Shown piece by piece: positions 1 through 8,320 of a DNA stretch of 64,000 nucleotides; position 1 is the stretch's first letter; each line of letters begins with the position of its first letter. The stretch spans positions 3,511,232 through 3,575,231 of the forward strand of contig NC_014228.1 in NCBI RefSeq assembly GCF_000252955.1, given 5' to 3'. Source of the DNA: Xenorhabdus nematophila ATCC 19061 (lineage in GTDB: Bacteria > Pseudomonadota > Gammaproteobacteria > Enterobacterales > Enterobacteriaceae). The notes under the pieces were generated by a model. It saw nothing but the letters and a program-made list of their open reading frames with translations. It was not told where the DNA came from and made no database searches. Both the position numbers and the translations under genes were made by a program.

Positions 1-2
1 AT

Positions 3-182
3 ACGTTGGCGACGACCCTGATGAAATCGCCGGATCGTAATCTGCCGCTGGTGAAACGATTACTGGGGCACCGTAATGTGGCGACGACGATGGAATACAT
101 TGATCTTGATATGGAAGTGACGGGCAAAGCCCTGGAGCGGGAACTGGGGGTGTATACTGATTTTGCTGATGAGCATGAATAA
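3..182 (+). CDS. Tyrosine recombinase/integrase, C-terminal fragment (runs off the window start)
   Basis: Reading from base 3 gives 59 codons without a start, ending in TAA. The peptide contains LLGHRNVATTMEYI, which matches the end of a phage-type tyrosine recombinase: the GHR motif, then the nucleophile Tyr about nine residues later. The N-terminal part lies outside the window. The gene points toward the tRNA-Phe scar about 350 bp downstream. It could be the integrase end of another island stacked at the same tRNA site, or an unrelated recombinase. The family call is good; its link to the ICE is inference. Confidence 0.7.
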   Translation, partial: TLATTLMKSPDRNLPLVKRLLGHRNVATTMEYIDLDMEVTGKALERELGVYTDFADEHE

Positions 183-363
183 AACGGCGTAAAAAAAGAC
201 AGGGCAGGTCTCAGACAGGATTGAGGTGGAGGTGTGAGTGAACTGCCCTGCATCAATATGGAGGGTATGAAAAAAATGGCTAATTTCGATTCTCTGTCCC
301 GTGAAGTATTCCCCTGACTTGACATCAGAATCAATTACTGAAATCATTACCTTAAACGAGAAA

Positions 364-389
364 AGGGTAACTGTTAAAACAGCTACCCT
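364..389. terminator. Hairpin downstream of the integrase fragment
   Basis: AGGGTA (364-369) pairs with TACCCT (384-389), and CTGTT pairs with ACAG inside. The sequence that follows is T-rich but broken, so this could be a weak terminator for the integrase gene. The rest of 183-528 holds no convincing gene. Confidence 0.35.
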
Positions 390-528
390 GTTATCTTGTC
401 TTAAATGTTCTTTTCAACTAAACAGTACAAATTGAACTGATTAGGCTTTAACATTTAATTAACGATTGATTCTTTTTCGCGCTTTTGTCAGGAAATTTAA
501 TAACCTAGGACAAACCCGCATGGAAATT

Positions 529-581
529 TGGTGCCCGGACTCGGAATCGAACCAAGGACACGGGGATTTTCAATCCCCTGC
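529..581 (-). other. Attachment-site scar: 3' 53 nt of tRNA-Phe
   Basis: On the minus strand this stretch matches the 3' part of an enterobacterial tRNA-Phe as I remember it: the GAA anticodon loop (TTGAAAATC), the variable region, the T arm GGTTCGATTCC, the acceptor strand and an encoded CCA (TGG on the plus strand at 529-531). Homology stops at 581, before the D arm, so this is not a functional tRNA. ICEs of the SPI-7/PAPI-1 type are known to integrate at the 3' end of tRNA-Phe and leave such a partial copy next to parA. No second copy or intact tRNA is in the window. Confidence 0.85.
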
Positions 582-619
582 CAGACTGATGAAAAATAAA
601 ACGTAATTTTTTTTAGCCT

Positions 620-643
620 GCATACTTAACTGACTGAGTATGC
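620..643. promoter_or_regulatory. Inverted repeat directly upstream of parA
   Basis: GCATACT (620-626) and AGTATGC (637-643) form a perfect 7-bp inverted repeat with a 10-bp spacer, ending 3 bp before the parA start codon. Its place suggests an operator or partition-protein site controlling the ICE maintenance operon. No clear Shine-Dalgarno sequence sits between it and the ATG. Confidence 0.4.
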
Positions 644-646
644 AAC

Positions 647-1534
647 ATGATAATTCTTCCCATAATTTCCCCCAAAGGGGGCGAAGGTAAATCGACTCAC
701 GCCGCCAATCTGGCTGGCTTTTTTGCCGATGCCGGTTTACGCGTTCTCCTGATTGATGCGGATTACTCGCAACCCACGGCCAGCAGTGTTTTTCCCCTGA
801 ACTATGAAGCGCCCGCCGGTTTGTATGAGTTGCTGATGCAAACGGTGGATCTGCACCAGCCTGAGCAGATCATTTCCCGTTCGGCCATCAACAATCTGGA
901 TGTGCTGATCTCCAACGATCCGGATGAGCTTCTGCCAACGGCAATGCTGCACGCGCCCGACGGGCGTTTACGCCTGCGCAATATCCTGCAACATCCCCTC
1001 TTCAGTCAGTACGATATTATTTTCATTGATTCCAAAGGGGCGACCGGCGTGATGAGCGAGCTGGTTGTACTGGCGGCCACGCAGGGCGTACTGGGGGTTA
1101 TCAAGCCTATTTTACCCGACGTCCGCGAGTTCCTGCGTGGCACCCTGCGGATGCTGACCCGGCTCCGGCCCTTTGAAAACTACGGTATCCGGCTGCCGGC
1201 TATCCGGATACTGGTCAACGGGATTGAAGGAACGAATCTTGACCGGGATACGCTGAGTGAACTGGCCGACATTATCAATAATCAACGCTATGATTCTGCC
1301 GCACTGGGCGGCAGGCAGGTTTACCAGCTGCTGGAAACCCGGATAGATCTGCTGGATATCTACAAACTGGGGCATGTCCGTGCCCAGCCCGTGCATCGCC
1401 TTGAGTATAAAACCACCCGAAAAAGCCCGGCTGCCGCGCAAACCATGCACCGCCTTGCCTGTGAGCTGGTGCCCTTATGGGCGGAAAAATTCGACGCAGT
1501 ATTGACTGCGCAACCGACGGGGGATGCGCAATGA
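647..1534 (+). CDS. parA: ParA/Soj-family partition ATPase of the ICE
   Basis: A 295-residue ParA/MinD-type ATPase, expected to work with the ParB-like product downstream in maintaining the excised ICE. The deviant Walker A motif KGGEGKST is at residues 10-17, followed by VLLIDAD; a second hydrophobic beta strand ending DSKG lies near residue 125. It is the first gene inside the tRNA-Phe scar, the position soj/parA takes in SPI-7/PAPI-1-like elements. The stop overlaps the next ATG (ATGA), so the genes are translationally coupled. The start was chosen as the first ATG before the Walker motif. Confidence 0.92.
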   Translation: MIILPIISPKGGEGKSTHAANLAGFFADAGLRVLLIDADYSQPTASSVFPLNYEAPAGLYELLMQTVDLHQPEQIISRSAINNLDVLISNDPDELLPTAMLHAPDGRLRLRNILQHPLFSQYDIIFIDSKGATGVMSELVVLAATQGVLGVIKPILPDVREFLRGTLRMLTRLRPFENYGIRLPAIRILVNGIEGTNLDRDTLSELADIINNQRYDSAALGGRQVYQLLETRIDLLDIYKLGHVRAQPVHRLEYKTTRKSPAAAQTMHRLACELVPLWAEKFDAVLTAQPTGDAQ

Positions 1535-1920
1535 ATGTTATCTGGCGGGCGGTCTGCTTTCGTTATGAGCGTGTTGAATTACTGTTCAATGATGATGAGT
1601 GGTTTGTGTTTGTGGATGCGTCGGATCGTGAAACCGCGCAGGCGAAACTTCAGGTCTTATTGCCGGCTATTCTTGACGTTTCCCCGGAAGGGGTAGAGCA
1701 CTATTATCCCCGCAATGAAGCGGAGCTGCGCAGGCAGGCCATGCGCCCCGATGCGTCTCCGGATTTGGCGTTGCCGGAATGTGGCTGGGAAAATGACCAG
1801 CCGCAGTATCTGACCGAAAAAGAAGTGCTGTTCTGGGTCTCTTCCCCTCATCTGCAACAACGTTTAATCGCCGCCCTGAATGCGGTCAGTCAGGAGGCCG
1901 CCGATGGGAATGACGCATGA
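1531..1920 (+). CDS. Conserved ICE protein between parA and dnaB, function unknown
   Basis: A 129-residue acidic protein starting at the ATG that overlaps the parA stop, with a purine-rich GGGGGA about 8 bp upstream. It has no signal peptide, membrane segment or catalytic motif that I recognise. The frame has an upstream in-frame ATG inside parA, but the coupled start is more credible. It overlaps the dnaB start by 17 bp. The tight parA-this-dnaB packing suggests a role in replication or partition, but that is inference from position only. Confidence 0.75.
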   Translation: MNVIWRAVCFRYERVELLFNDDEWFVFVDASDRETAQAKLQVLLPAILDVSPEGVEHYYPRNEAELRRQAMRPDASPDLALPECGWENDQPQYLTEKEVLFWVSSPHLQQRLIAALNAVSQEAADGNDA

Positions 1921-3280
1921 ACAATTGAAGGTCATCAGCGAAGAGGCACCCAGCTATGCGTATGCCGAAGTCGGGGTACTGGGTGGTCTGGTGCTGGAGA
2001 ATGAGCGCTGGGATAGCGTTGTCCAGCTATTGGTTGCCGACGATTTTTATTTTCCGGCACACCGGATAATATTTCAGGCCATCGCTGAACTGAGCGAAAA
2101 AAACTGTCCGTTCGACCTGATCACCCTGACCGACAGGCTGACCCAGCGCGGGCACATCGACCGGGCGGGTGGGTTTGCCTATGTGGCGGAAGTGAGTAAG
2201 AACACACCGAGCGCGGCCAATATTGAGGAATACGCCCGTATTGTGGCGGAAAAAAGCCGGTTACGTCAGTTAATGGCGCTGGGAAAATCCCTCAGCGCTG
2301 ACGTTTTTCAGCCGAATATTCAGTCAGATACCCTGATAGAACAGGCAGAACGTCAGTTGTTTACTCTGGCTGAAAAAGGTTCGACCCGCCAGCATCAGGA
2401 AATGACCCTGTTGCAGGGTGCAGACAGCCTGATTGCCCATCTGGAGCGAATACAAGGCTCACAGGGAATAACCGGCACACCGACCGGATTTCAGGATCTT
2501 GATGAAAAAACCTGCGGCTTGCAGGCCGGTGATCTCATTTTGCTGGCTGCCCGCCCTTCGATGGGAAAAACCGCACTGGGGCTGGCCTGTTGCCTGGGTG
2601 CCCTGCGACACCGGGATGATGCGGTGGTACAGATTTTCAGTCTGGAAATGCCGACAGCACAACTGATGCTGCGTCTCACCGCCATGGAAGGCGGGGTTTC
2701 TCTGAGCGCCCTGCGCAGCGGGATGCTGGATGATGAGCAGTGGGGGCGCATCAGCCAGAGCCTGGATCAGTTTGCCCGCTGGGATCAGCGTCTGGTGATT
2801 GATGATTGCAGTCACCAGACGCCCGCACTATTACGTGCCCGTGCCCGCCGCTATACCCGCAAATACGGTAAACCCGCCCTGATTATGGTTGACTACCTCC
2901 AGCTGATGTGTGCCCCCGGACAGGAAAACCGGACGCAGGAAATTGCCGACATCTCCCGTAACCTGAAAGCGTTAGGCAAAGAACTGGGCTGCCCGGTACT
3001 GGCGCTGTCCCAGCTTAACCGTCAGGTCGAGAGCCGCGCCGATAAACGCCCCAATAACGGCGACCTGCGTGATTCCGGCTCACTGGAGCAGGACGCCGAC
3101 CTGATACTGCATCTCTATCGCGATGAAGTTTATCACCCGGACACCCCCGATACGGGTATCGCCGAAATCATTATTGGTAAGCCGCGTCAGGGCCCAACGG
3201 GCGTGGTTCGTGTGGGATTTGACGGCCAATATACGCGGTTTTCGGACTTATCCGCAGACAGTGATGGTTACGGGGGGTAA
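1904..3280 (+). CDS. dnaB: Replicative DNA helicase, DnaB family (ICE copy)
   Basis: A 458-residue hexameric helicase of the DnaB family. The N-terminal DnaB domain is at about residues 15-120. The RecA-like core has Walker A RPSMGKTA near residue 219 and Walker B IMVDYLQLM, and the C-terminal motif SGSLEQDADLILHLYRDE follows. The start at 1904 has an AGGAGG about 7 bp upstream; the longer frame lacks this. Plasmid- and ICE-borne dnaB genes next to parA are typical of this ICE family, where the helicase probably serves replication of the circular form. The next gene starts right after the stop. Confidence 0.93.
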   Translation: MGMTHEQLKVISEEAPSYAYAEVGVLGGLVLENERWDSVVQLLVADDFYFPAHRIIFQAIAELSEKNCPFDLITLTDRLTQRGHIDRAGGFAYVAEVSKNTPSAANIEEYARIVAEKSRLRQLMALGKSLSADVFQPNIQSDTLIEQAERQLFTLAEKGSTRQHQEMTLLQGADSLIAHLERIQGSQGITGTPTGFQDLDEKTCGLQAGDLILLAARPSMGKTALGLACCLGALRHRDDAVVQIFSLEMPTAQLMLRLTAMEGGVSLSALRSGMLDDEQWGRISQSLDQFARWDQRLVIDDCSHQTPALLRARARRYTRKYGKPALIMVDYLQLMCAPGQENRTQEIADISRNLKALGKELGCPVLALSQLNRQVESRADKRPNNGDLRDSGSLEQDADLILHLYRDEVYHPDTPDTGIAEIIIGKPRQGPTGVVRVGFDGQYTRFSDLSADSDGYGG

Positions 3281-4866
3281 ATGATGGCACGGCAACATCT
3301 CAATATAGGCAATGCCCTGTTACAACAAGGACGCCAGGCCGCGGCGACACTCAGTGAACAACCCCCTGTGTCGGAAATGCCGATGGTACTGACACTGGAT
3401 CAACTCCGCCCCAATCCGGATAACCCCGCACCAGTCGGAACCCGCGTTATGAGGATATCAAGGCCTCCATCAAAGTACGCGGGCTGGATACTGTGCCGAA
3501 AGTCACCCGCGATCCGGAAGGTGAAGATGTCTATATCTTCAGCGACGGCGGCAATACCCGCTATCAGATTTTGTCCGAACTGTGGCAGGAAACCGGCGAT
3601 GAGCGTTTTTATCGTGTTCACTGCCTGTTTAAACCGTGGCCGGGCAGATTGCAGTGTGTTATCGGGCATCTGGCGGAAAATGAACTGCGGGGCGACCTGA
3701 GTTTTATTGAAAAAGCATTAGGGATCAGCAAGGCCAGAGCCATTTACGAAGAGCAAAAGCAAAAAAGAATCACCTTGCGTGAATTGTCCGCGCAGCTTAA
3801 TGCGGCCGGTTTTCCCGTCAGTGCCAGCCATATCAGCCGGATAGAAGATACCGTGCAATACCTCTATCCGTGGATACCTAATTTGCTGGCATCCGGGCTG
3901 GGAACCCCCCAGATACGTCCTTTATTGGTGCTGCGTCAGAATGCCGAGGCCGTCTGGCAGCAATATATCTTCAGTATAAACCCGGAACCTGCCGTCACCT
4001 TTGATGAAGTCTTTGGTACCTGTTGCCGCAAATTTGATGCACTGGAAGACTGGGCACCGGAGATGTTCCTTGATGAACTGATCGGGGATTTATTGCAGGT
4101 ACTGCCGCATCCGCAGCTGAATTATGACCGCTGGGTACTGGAACTCGATCCGAAGGAAAGTAACCGCCGGCAACTTTTTGGTGAACAGGCCACCCCGGTT
4201 GACCCTGTGCCGATGCCGGAAAAACCGGATACGCCTGAAATGGATCGGATTCGGGCGCCAGACAGGGAATCGAACCCGCGCCTAATGTCTCAACCCGTCA
4301 CGGATGCGGTGCAGGCATCGGAGACAACATGTGCTCCGGTCGATAAGACACCCGTGCCTGCTCCGTCTTCCCGAAACACTCCGGTGATCCCGCCTTATCA
4401 GCCGGATAGTCCGCCTGAACCGGCGCTGTCTGAGCCTGAAGCTGACGATCTCCACTTTGCCCGGACCGGGCTGGAGCCGGTCAGTTCAGTCTGGCACATT
4501 TCCCCGATGCAGGACGATATCGAGCATCTGCAAAATATGGCGTTTCGCCTGGCGTTTGAACTGGCCGAAGTGATGGGCTGTGACCGTGATTTGCTGCCGG
4601 TATCGGATGAGCGGTCGGCGGGATTTTGCCTGATTGACGGGCCGGATGTTCATCCTTTTTCGTGTTTATTGCACGCCCTGACCGGGGAAATCTCGACTGA
4701 CCGTCATGAACTGACGCTGACTGCCGTTCTGCTCGGCACCGCCGGACGGGAGGCGGTGCCATTACTGGATGACAGCCAGACCGTGAAGTTTCTGCGGCTG
4801 CTGCGAATTATCCGCCGCCTGCGTGAACTTCAGCGCGAAATTACACCGGAGATGTTGACGATGTAG
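3281..4866 (+). pseudogene. parB: ParB-like ICE partition protein (TIGR03764 type), one-base frameshift
   Basis: The first frame (3281 to ~3427) encodes a ParB-type N-terminus ending LDQLRPNPDNP. The next frame continues RTSRNPRYEDIKASIKVRG, then YIFSDGGNTRYQILSELW and HLAENELRGDLSFIEKA, down to 4866. Both match the ParB-like proteins of PFGI-1/SPI-7 ICEs. The break is at the CCCC run 3424-3427; one more C restores a single frame of about 528 residues. It could be a real mutation or a homopolymer sequencing error. The C-terminal ~200 residues are Pro-rich and then helical, without a motif I recognise. ATG 3281 follows the dnaB stop directly. Confidence 0.85.
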
Positions 4867-4946
4867 CGATGCCGGTCCGGGGTGCCTGCTTTTCAGTGTG
4901 TTGTTCATTCATTGTGTTTTGACTGGCCTGATAATGGAGGAAGTGT

Positions 4947-5528
4947 ATGAATCATTTATCGCAAGCGACCAACAGCCTGCTGTTGCAGTTGGTGATGGAT
5001 TTGAAGAACGGCTATATCCGCCGTTGCGAAGCACTGGGGCTGGCCCCCTCGGAGATGCTGATGTTACAGAGTCTGACGATTGAGGATTTGCATTATCTGG
5101 GCAACAGCCCGGTATCGGTGCTGAGTGTGCAGATTCATCACGCCAATCTGGCCCGCATCCTGCATCAGGCGCGTATCGAACAGCAGCGGATACAACGCAT
5201 TGACCGGGCACTGGCACTCAGCGGATCGATTGACCTGATGCACTATTTTTTTGGCCTGTCCAGTCTGGAGGTAGCGGCGCGCCGGCGTATTGCCGGTATT
5301 GCCGTGAAGTCAGGGCGGGTTTCGGTGCTGACGGAAGCGGAAAGCCGTGACCTGTGGCAGCGCTGGCAGGCGGCAAAGATGAGGGATGCGGACAGTGCCG
5401 ACGGGCTGGATATCATGATGGACGTGGCGGAGCATCATGATATTTCGCTGACGTCCGTCTGGAATGCCGTCAAAGAATGGCAGCAACAGGGTGCATCCGG
5501 ATCGGTCTCTGTGAAAAAACAGGGATAA
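4947..5528 (+). CDS. DUF2857-like ICE protein
   Basis: A 193-residue mainly helical protein starting at an ATG with GGAGG about 7 bp upstream. Segments such as LHYLGNSPVSVLSVQI and IDLMHYFFGLSSLEVAARRR resemble the DUF2857 proteins found after parB in PFGI-1/SPI-7-like ICEs. The SSLEVAARR stretch looks like a helix-turn-helix recognition region, so DNA binding is possible, but no biochemical role can be read from the sequence. It belongs to the replication/maintenance cluster. Confidence 0.7.
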   Translation: MNHLSQATNSLLLQLVMDLKNGYIRRCEALGLAPSEMLMLQSLTIEDLHYLGNSPVSVLSVQIHHANLARILHQARIEQQRIQRIDRALALSGSIDLMHYFFGLSSLEVAARRRIAGIAVKSGRVSVLTEAESRDLWQRWQAAKMRDADSADGLDIMMDVAEHHDISLTSVWNAVKEWQQQGASGSVSVKKQG

Positions 5529-5548
5529 AACAAGTTATACAGGAAACG

Positions 5549-5806
5549 ATGTCAGGAAAATTAACCGAAATCATGTCCGGCCTGCATGTGCCGGTAACGG
5601 CACCGCTGTCCTTTCGCCGCAAGGCGCAATATCAGGTGAAATGTTACCGGCGGGGTCAGCGTAATTACGTCCGGCTGAAGGAAAAAGGCACCGGGTATCT
5701 GAAAATTAACGTGGGGCTGTTCTGGCGGCTGTTAAGCCGTGACAGCGGGCAATCGTGGGAGCTGATGCACCACGAACGCTACAACAATGAAATTCGTAAA
5801 TCGTAA
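5549..5806 (+). CDS. Small conserved ICE protein, function unknown
   Basis: An 85-residue basic protein starting at ATG 5549 with AGGAAA 3 bp upstream; the longer in-frame version overlaps the previous gene and lacks a ribosome-binding site. It is rich in Arg/Lys and Tyr (RRKAQYQVKCYRRGQRNYV), suggesting nucleic-acid binding. I do not recognise a named family. Conserved small genes of this kind sit between the DUF2857-like and STY4528-like genes in related ICEs. Confidence 0.6.
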   Translation: MSGKLTEIMSGLHVPVTAPLSFRRKAQYQVKCYRRGQRNYVRLKEKGTGYLKINVGLFWRLLSRDSGQSWELMHHERYNNEIRKS

Positions 5807-5901
5807 ATGTGACTGAAGTCGTGTCATTCTGCGCCTTGTGCAACGCCACAGGGTGCAGCCCTGACATTATTTTCACAGATTAACACCGGAGAGAAGGGAT
5901 C

Positions 5902-7125
5902 ATGATAACCCTGTCAGCAGACAGTTTAATTGCCCACACCATGGCCAAAATGAAAAGCCGTCTGGAACAACGTACCGGCGATGACGTTTCACAGCTGCGC
6001 AGTGGTCTGCTGTTTATGGGGAATATTCAGGATGCCTATCCCCGTCGCCTGTTACTGGATGATCGTCTGTCACCGCTGGATAAAACGGGCTGGATGATGA
6101 TCCGTTTGTATGCGCAACAAAATGAAGGGGCGGTTTTCCCCAGCTACGATGAATTGCAGGTGCTGCTGGCTTCACCCTATAAAGGCAAAGCCTCCCGTGA
6201 AACCGTCAGCCGGGTATTACTGATGCTGCGAATAACCGGCTGGCTGAGTTTATGCAAGCGTATCCGCGATGAGCACGGGCGGGTGCGGGGCAATATCTAT
6301 GCGCAACACGATGAACCGCTGACCTGCCGTGATGCTGAAATTCTCGATCCTCACTGGCTGGATACCGTGGCAGAAGCCTGTCGCAGTAAAAACCGCACTA
6401 TCAGCCAGACAGCCTGGGATGTCCTGACTGACATTACAGAAGATCCGCTGATGCGCCATCGTCACAGTCATATCCGTTTGCTGGAAGAACGGCTGAATGC
6501 GGTACAAACGCCGCAGCAAAGTGTGATGCGCCAGCGGATTCAGTCAGGTCTGCAACCGGAAGAGATGCAAACCGAACTCAGGGAAATGAAACCGGATTCG
6601 GAAACCGAACTGAGACAAAAAGAGGGGCAGACTAAGCGGAATTCGGTATCCGAACTCAGTATAAAATCATCAGGTTACAGTGATTCCGTTAAACCGAACC
6701 GTTATGTACGTTCTTTTACACAGAATGTGAATAAAAAAACATACGTAAATCCACCCTCCGCTATTTTTCTGCCAGAAGGGCTTTGCCGACAACTGGAGCC
6801 GGAAGATGTGACCATGCTGACCGGTCAATTACAGGCACTGCCCGCTGAACAGGCACAAACCGTATTGGGCTGTCTGGACAAAGCGCTGCGCGCAGGCAAA
6901 ATCGGCAATCCGGTCGGCTGGCTGCTGGCGATGATGAAACGGGCACGGGAGGGAAAACTGTATGCACAAGCTGAACCCCCTATTGCGACGCCTGACCCTG
7001 CAAAAACGCAGGCTGAGTTCATCCGGGAAACTGAATGTCCGGTTTTACCTTCCTCACAAGCTCATGTGCGCAATGTCGTGAAAGATATCCGTCAGCGACT
7101 GACGCTGGCGAGGTATCAACAATAA
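5902..7125 (+). CDS. STY4528-family pathogenicity-island replication protein
   Basis: A 407-residue protein that I recognise as the STY4528-type ICE replication protein. The N-terminal part (about residues 30-120, with FPSYDELQVLLASPYKGKAS and ETVSRVLLMLRITGWL) reads as a winged-helix DNA-binding domain like those of replication initiators. A variable linker of about residues 200-270 is rich in Gln, Ser and charged residues, and a C-terminal helical domain follows (QTVLGCLDKALRAGKIGNPV). ATG 5902 has a GGAGAGAAGG ribosome-binding site. It probably acts in replication of the excised element with dnaB, topB and ssb; the exact activity is not visible here. Confidence 0.78.
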   Translation: MITLSADSLIAHTMAKMKSRLEQRTGDDVSQLRSGLLFMGNIQDAYPRRLLLDDRLSPLDKTGWMMIRLYAQQNEGAVFPSYDELQVLLASPYKGKASRETVSRVLLMLRITGWLSLCKRIRDEHGRVRGNIYAQHDEPLTCRDAEILDPHWLDTVAEACRSKNRTISQTAWDVLTDITEDPLMRHRHSHIRLLEERLNAVQTPQQSVMRQRIQSGLQPEEMQTELREMKPDSETELRQKEGQTKRNSVSELSIKSSGYSDSVKPNRYVRSFTQNVNKKTYVNPPSAIFLPEGLCRQLEPEDVTMLTGQLQALPAEQAQTVLGCLDKALRAGKIGNPVGWLLAMMKRAREGKLYAQAEPPIATPDPAKTQAEFIRETECPVLPSSQAHVRNVVKDIRQRLTLARYQQ

Positions 7126-7146
7126 CAGCGTTGATTAAAAAACATA

Positions 7147-7169
7147 CTTTGTTGGCACTGCCAACAAAG
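7147..7169. repeat. 23-bp palindrome, copy 1
   Basis: CTTTGTTGGCA-C-TGCCAACAAAG is a perfect 11-bp inverted repeat around a single C. It lies just after the STY4528-like gene within a longer direct repeat (about 7135-7185) that recurs at 7387-7438. It looks like a dimeric-regulator operator in the 468-bp gap 7126-7593. Confidence 0.7.
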
Positions 7170-7398
7170 TTCAAAAAATACACAGCATTGAGCATCCCAA
7201 TACTGAATAAAAATGAGGTGCTACAGTAAAAATTTTAACTATTTCTTTATCGGCATCAGGAAATGACATTCACCCTCTGGTTCGATAAGTGAGGCTATTG
7301 CCTGTTTTTCAGGTTCATGTGAATAGCATGGGGAATAAGTTGATTGTTCATTGAATCCGGGAAAAGTCCCTCAAGGCTAATGCTGTATAAAAAACACA

Positions 7399-7421
7399 CT
7401 TTGTTAGCACTGCCAACAAAG
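7399..7421. repeat. 23-bp palindrome, copy 2
   Basis: CTTTGTTAGCA-C-TGCCAACAAAG is the same palindrome with one mismatch, 252 bp from copy 1, with the same flanks (AAAAAACA before, TTCAAAAAATA after). A degenerate half (GCTGCCAACA) follows near 7444. The rest of the gap to 7593 contains no gene that I can see. The sites precede the PFL_4669/topB operon and may control it. Confidence 0.65.
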
Positions 7422-7593
7422 TTCAAAAAATAAACAGCGACGTGCTGCCAACACCATCTAAAAATCACTCTTTTAGCAATGAATAAAATTTATTCTTTTT
7501 CCTTTTTCCCATAACTGGTTATTGATTGAGTTACCGAAGCCTTTCCCCTGATAGTCCCACAGACATAAACCGACCAAACAGGAGTTGCTCTTT

Positions 7594-8319
7594 ATGTCTG
7601 AACCTGATGAAAAAACCGCACCGTCGCCACCCCGTCGTGTCGGTGCACTGAAATCCGCATTAACCATTGAACTGCACACCCACTACGCGATCCGCCTCTG
7701 GGAAGGCCGTAAAAAAGAAGACCTCACCGGCCGTCGTCAATACCCGGACATTATCGGCATGCCGCAGGTGATTAAACGCGCCGGCACCATCAGTGTGGAT
7801 GCCGCTGCCGATAACCCGTATGCCGACAGCTGGCTGATTAAACTGGAACAGGCATTGGTGACGGCGTCGGCCAGTCTTCAGCAGAGTATTGCCACCTTGC
7901 AGGAGACGCTGAATGCCCTGCCGGCACAGATTACGTTATCCTCCGTCTCTTCCGTCGAACCGCTGAATATCGGCGTCTACAGTCATTCTCCGCTGGGTTA
8001 CCGCTGTGTCTGGTTGCTGGTAGGTTTCGACCAGCTGGCGATGAAAACCTTTCAGGCCTTTCATTACGGTTTTATCTCCCGTTCAGAGCGGGATGCGTTG
8101 CTGCATAACGGCAGCCGGGTGATCCGCCAGATTTATGGTCTGGTGCGTTCGTACCGTCCCCTGAAGGTGACCCGCGCAGATATTGAGGAAAAAACGCCGG
8201 CAGGTCTTGAAGCCATTAAATGGCTGGGCGAACCGGATCCCGATATTCTGTCGGGCCGGTTGCGTTCTGATTTTTCACCGCCCCTGCGCACGGTTATTCA
8301 GAATGAAGAAAGGGGGTGA
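7594..8319 (+). CDS. ICE protein of the PFL_4669 family (TIGR03761)
   Basis: A 241-residue protein starting at ATG 7594 with CAGGAG 9 bp upstream. GALKSALTIELHTHYAIRLW near the N-terminus, the PYADSWLIKLEQAL segment and the C-terminal HNGSRVIRQIYGLVRSYRP match the PFL_4669 family, which is found beside topB in SPI-7/PFGI-1-like ICEs. The function is unknown. It is followed one base later by topB, so the two are surely cotranscribed. Confidence 0.85.
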   Translation: MSEPDEKTAPSPPRRVGALKSALTIELHTHYAIRLWEGRKKEDLTGRRQYPDIIGMPQVIKRAGTISVDAAADNPYADSWLIKLEQALVTASASLQQSIATLQETLNALPAQITLSSVSSVEPLNIGVYSHSPLGYRCVWLLVGFDQLAMKTFQAFHYGFISRSERDALLHNGSRVIRQIYGLVRSYRPLKVTRADIEEKTPAGLEAIKWLGEPDPDILSGRLRSDFSPPLRTVIQNEERG

Positions 8320-8320
8320 T

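Noticed and set aside
4238..4290. tRNA-like T-arm GGGAATCGAACCC inside parB
   Set aside because: The T stem pairs over only three bases, no anticodon or D arm can be drawn, and the stretch is in the open parB frame. A second look-alike near 4455-4490 fails for the same reason.
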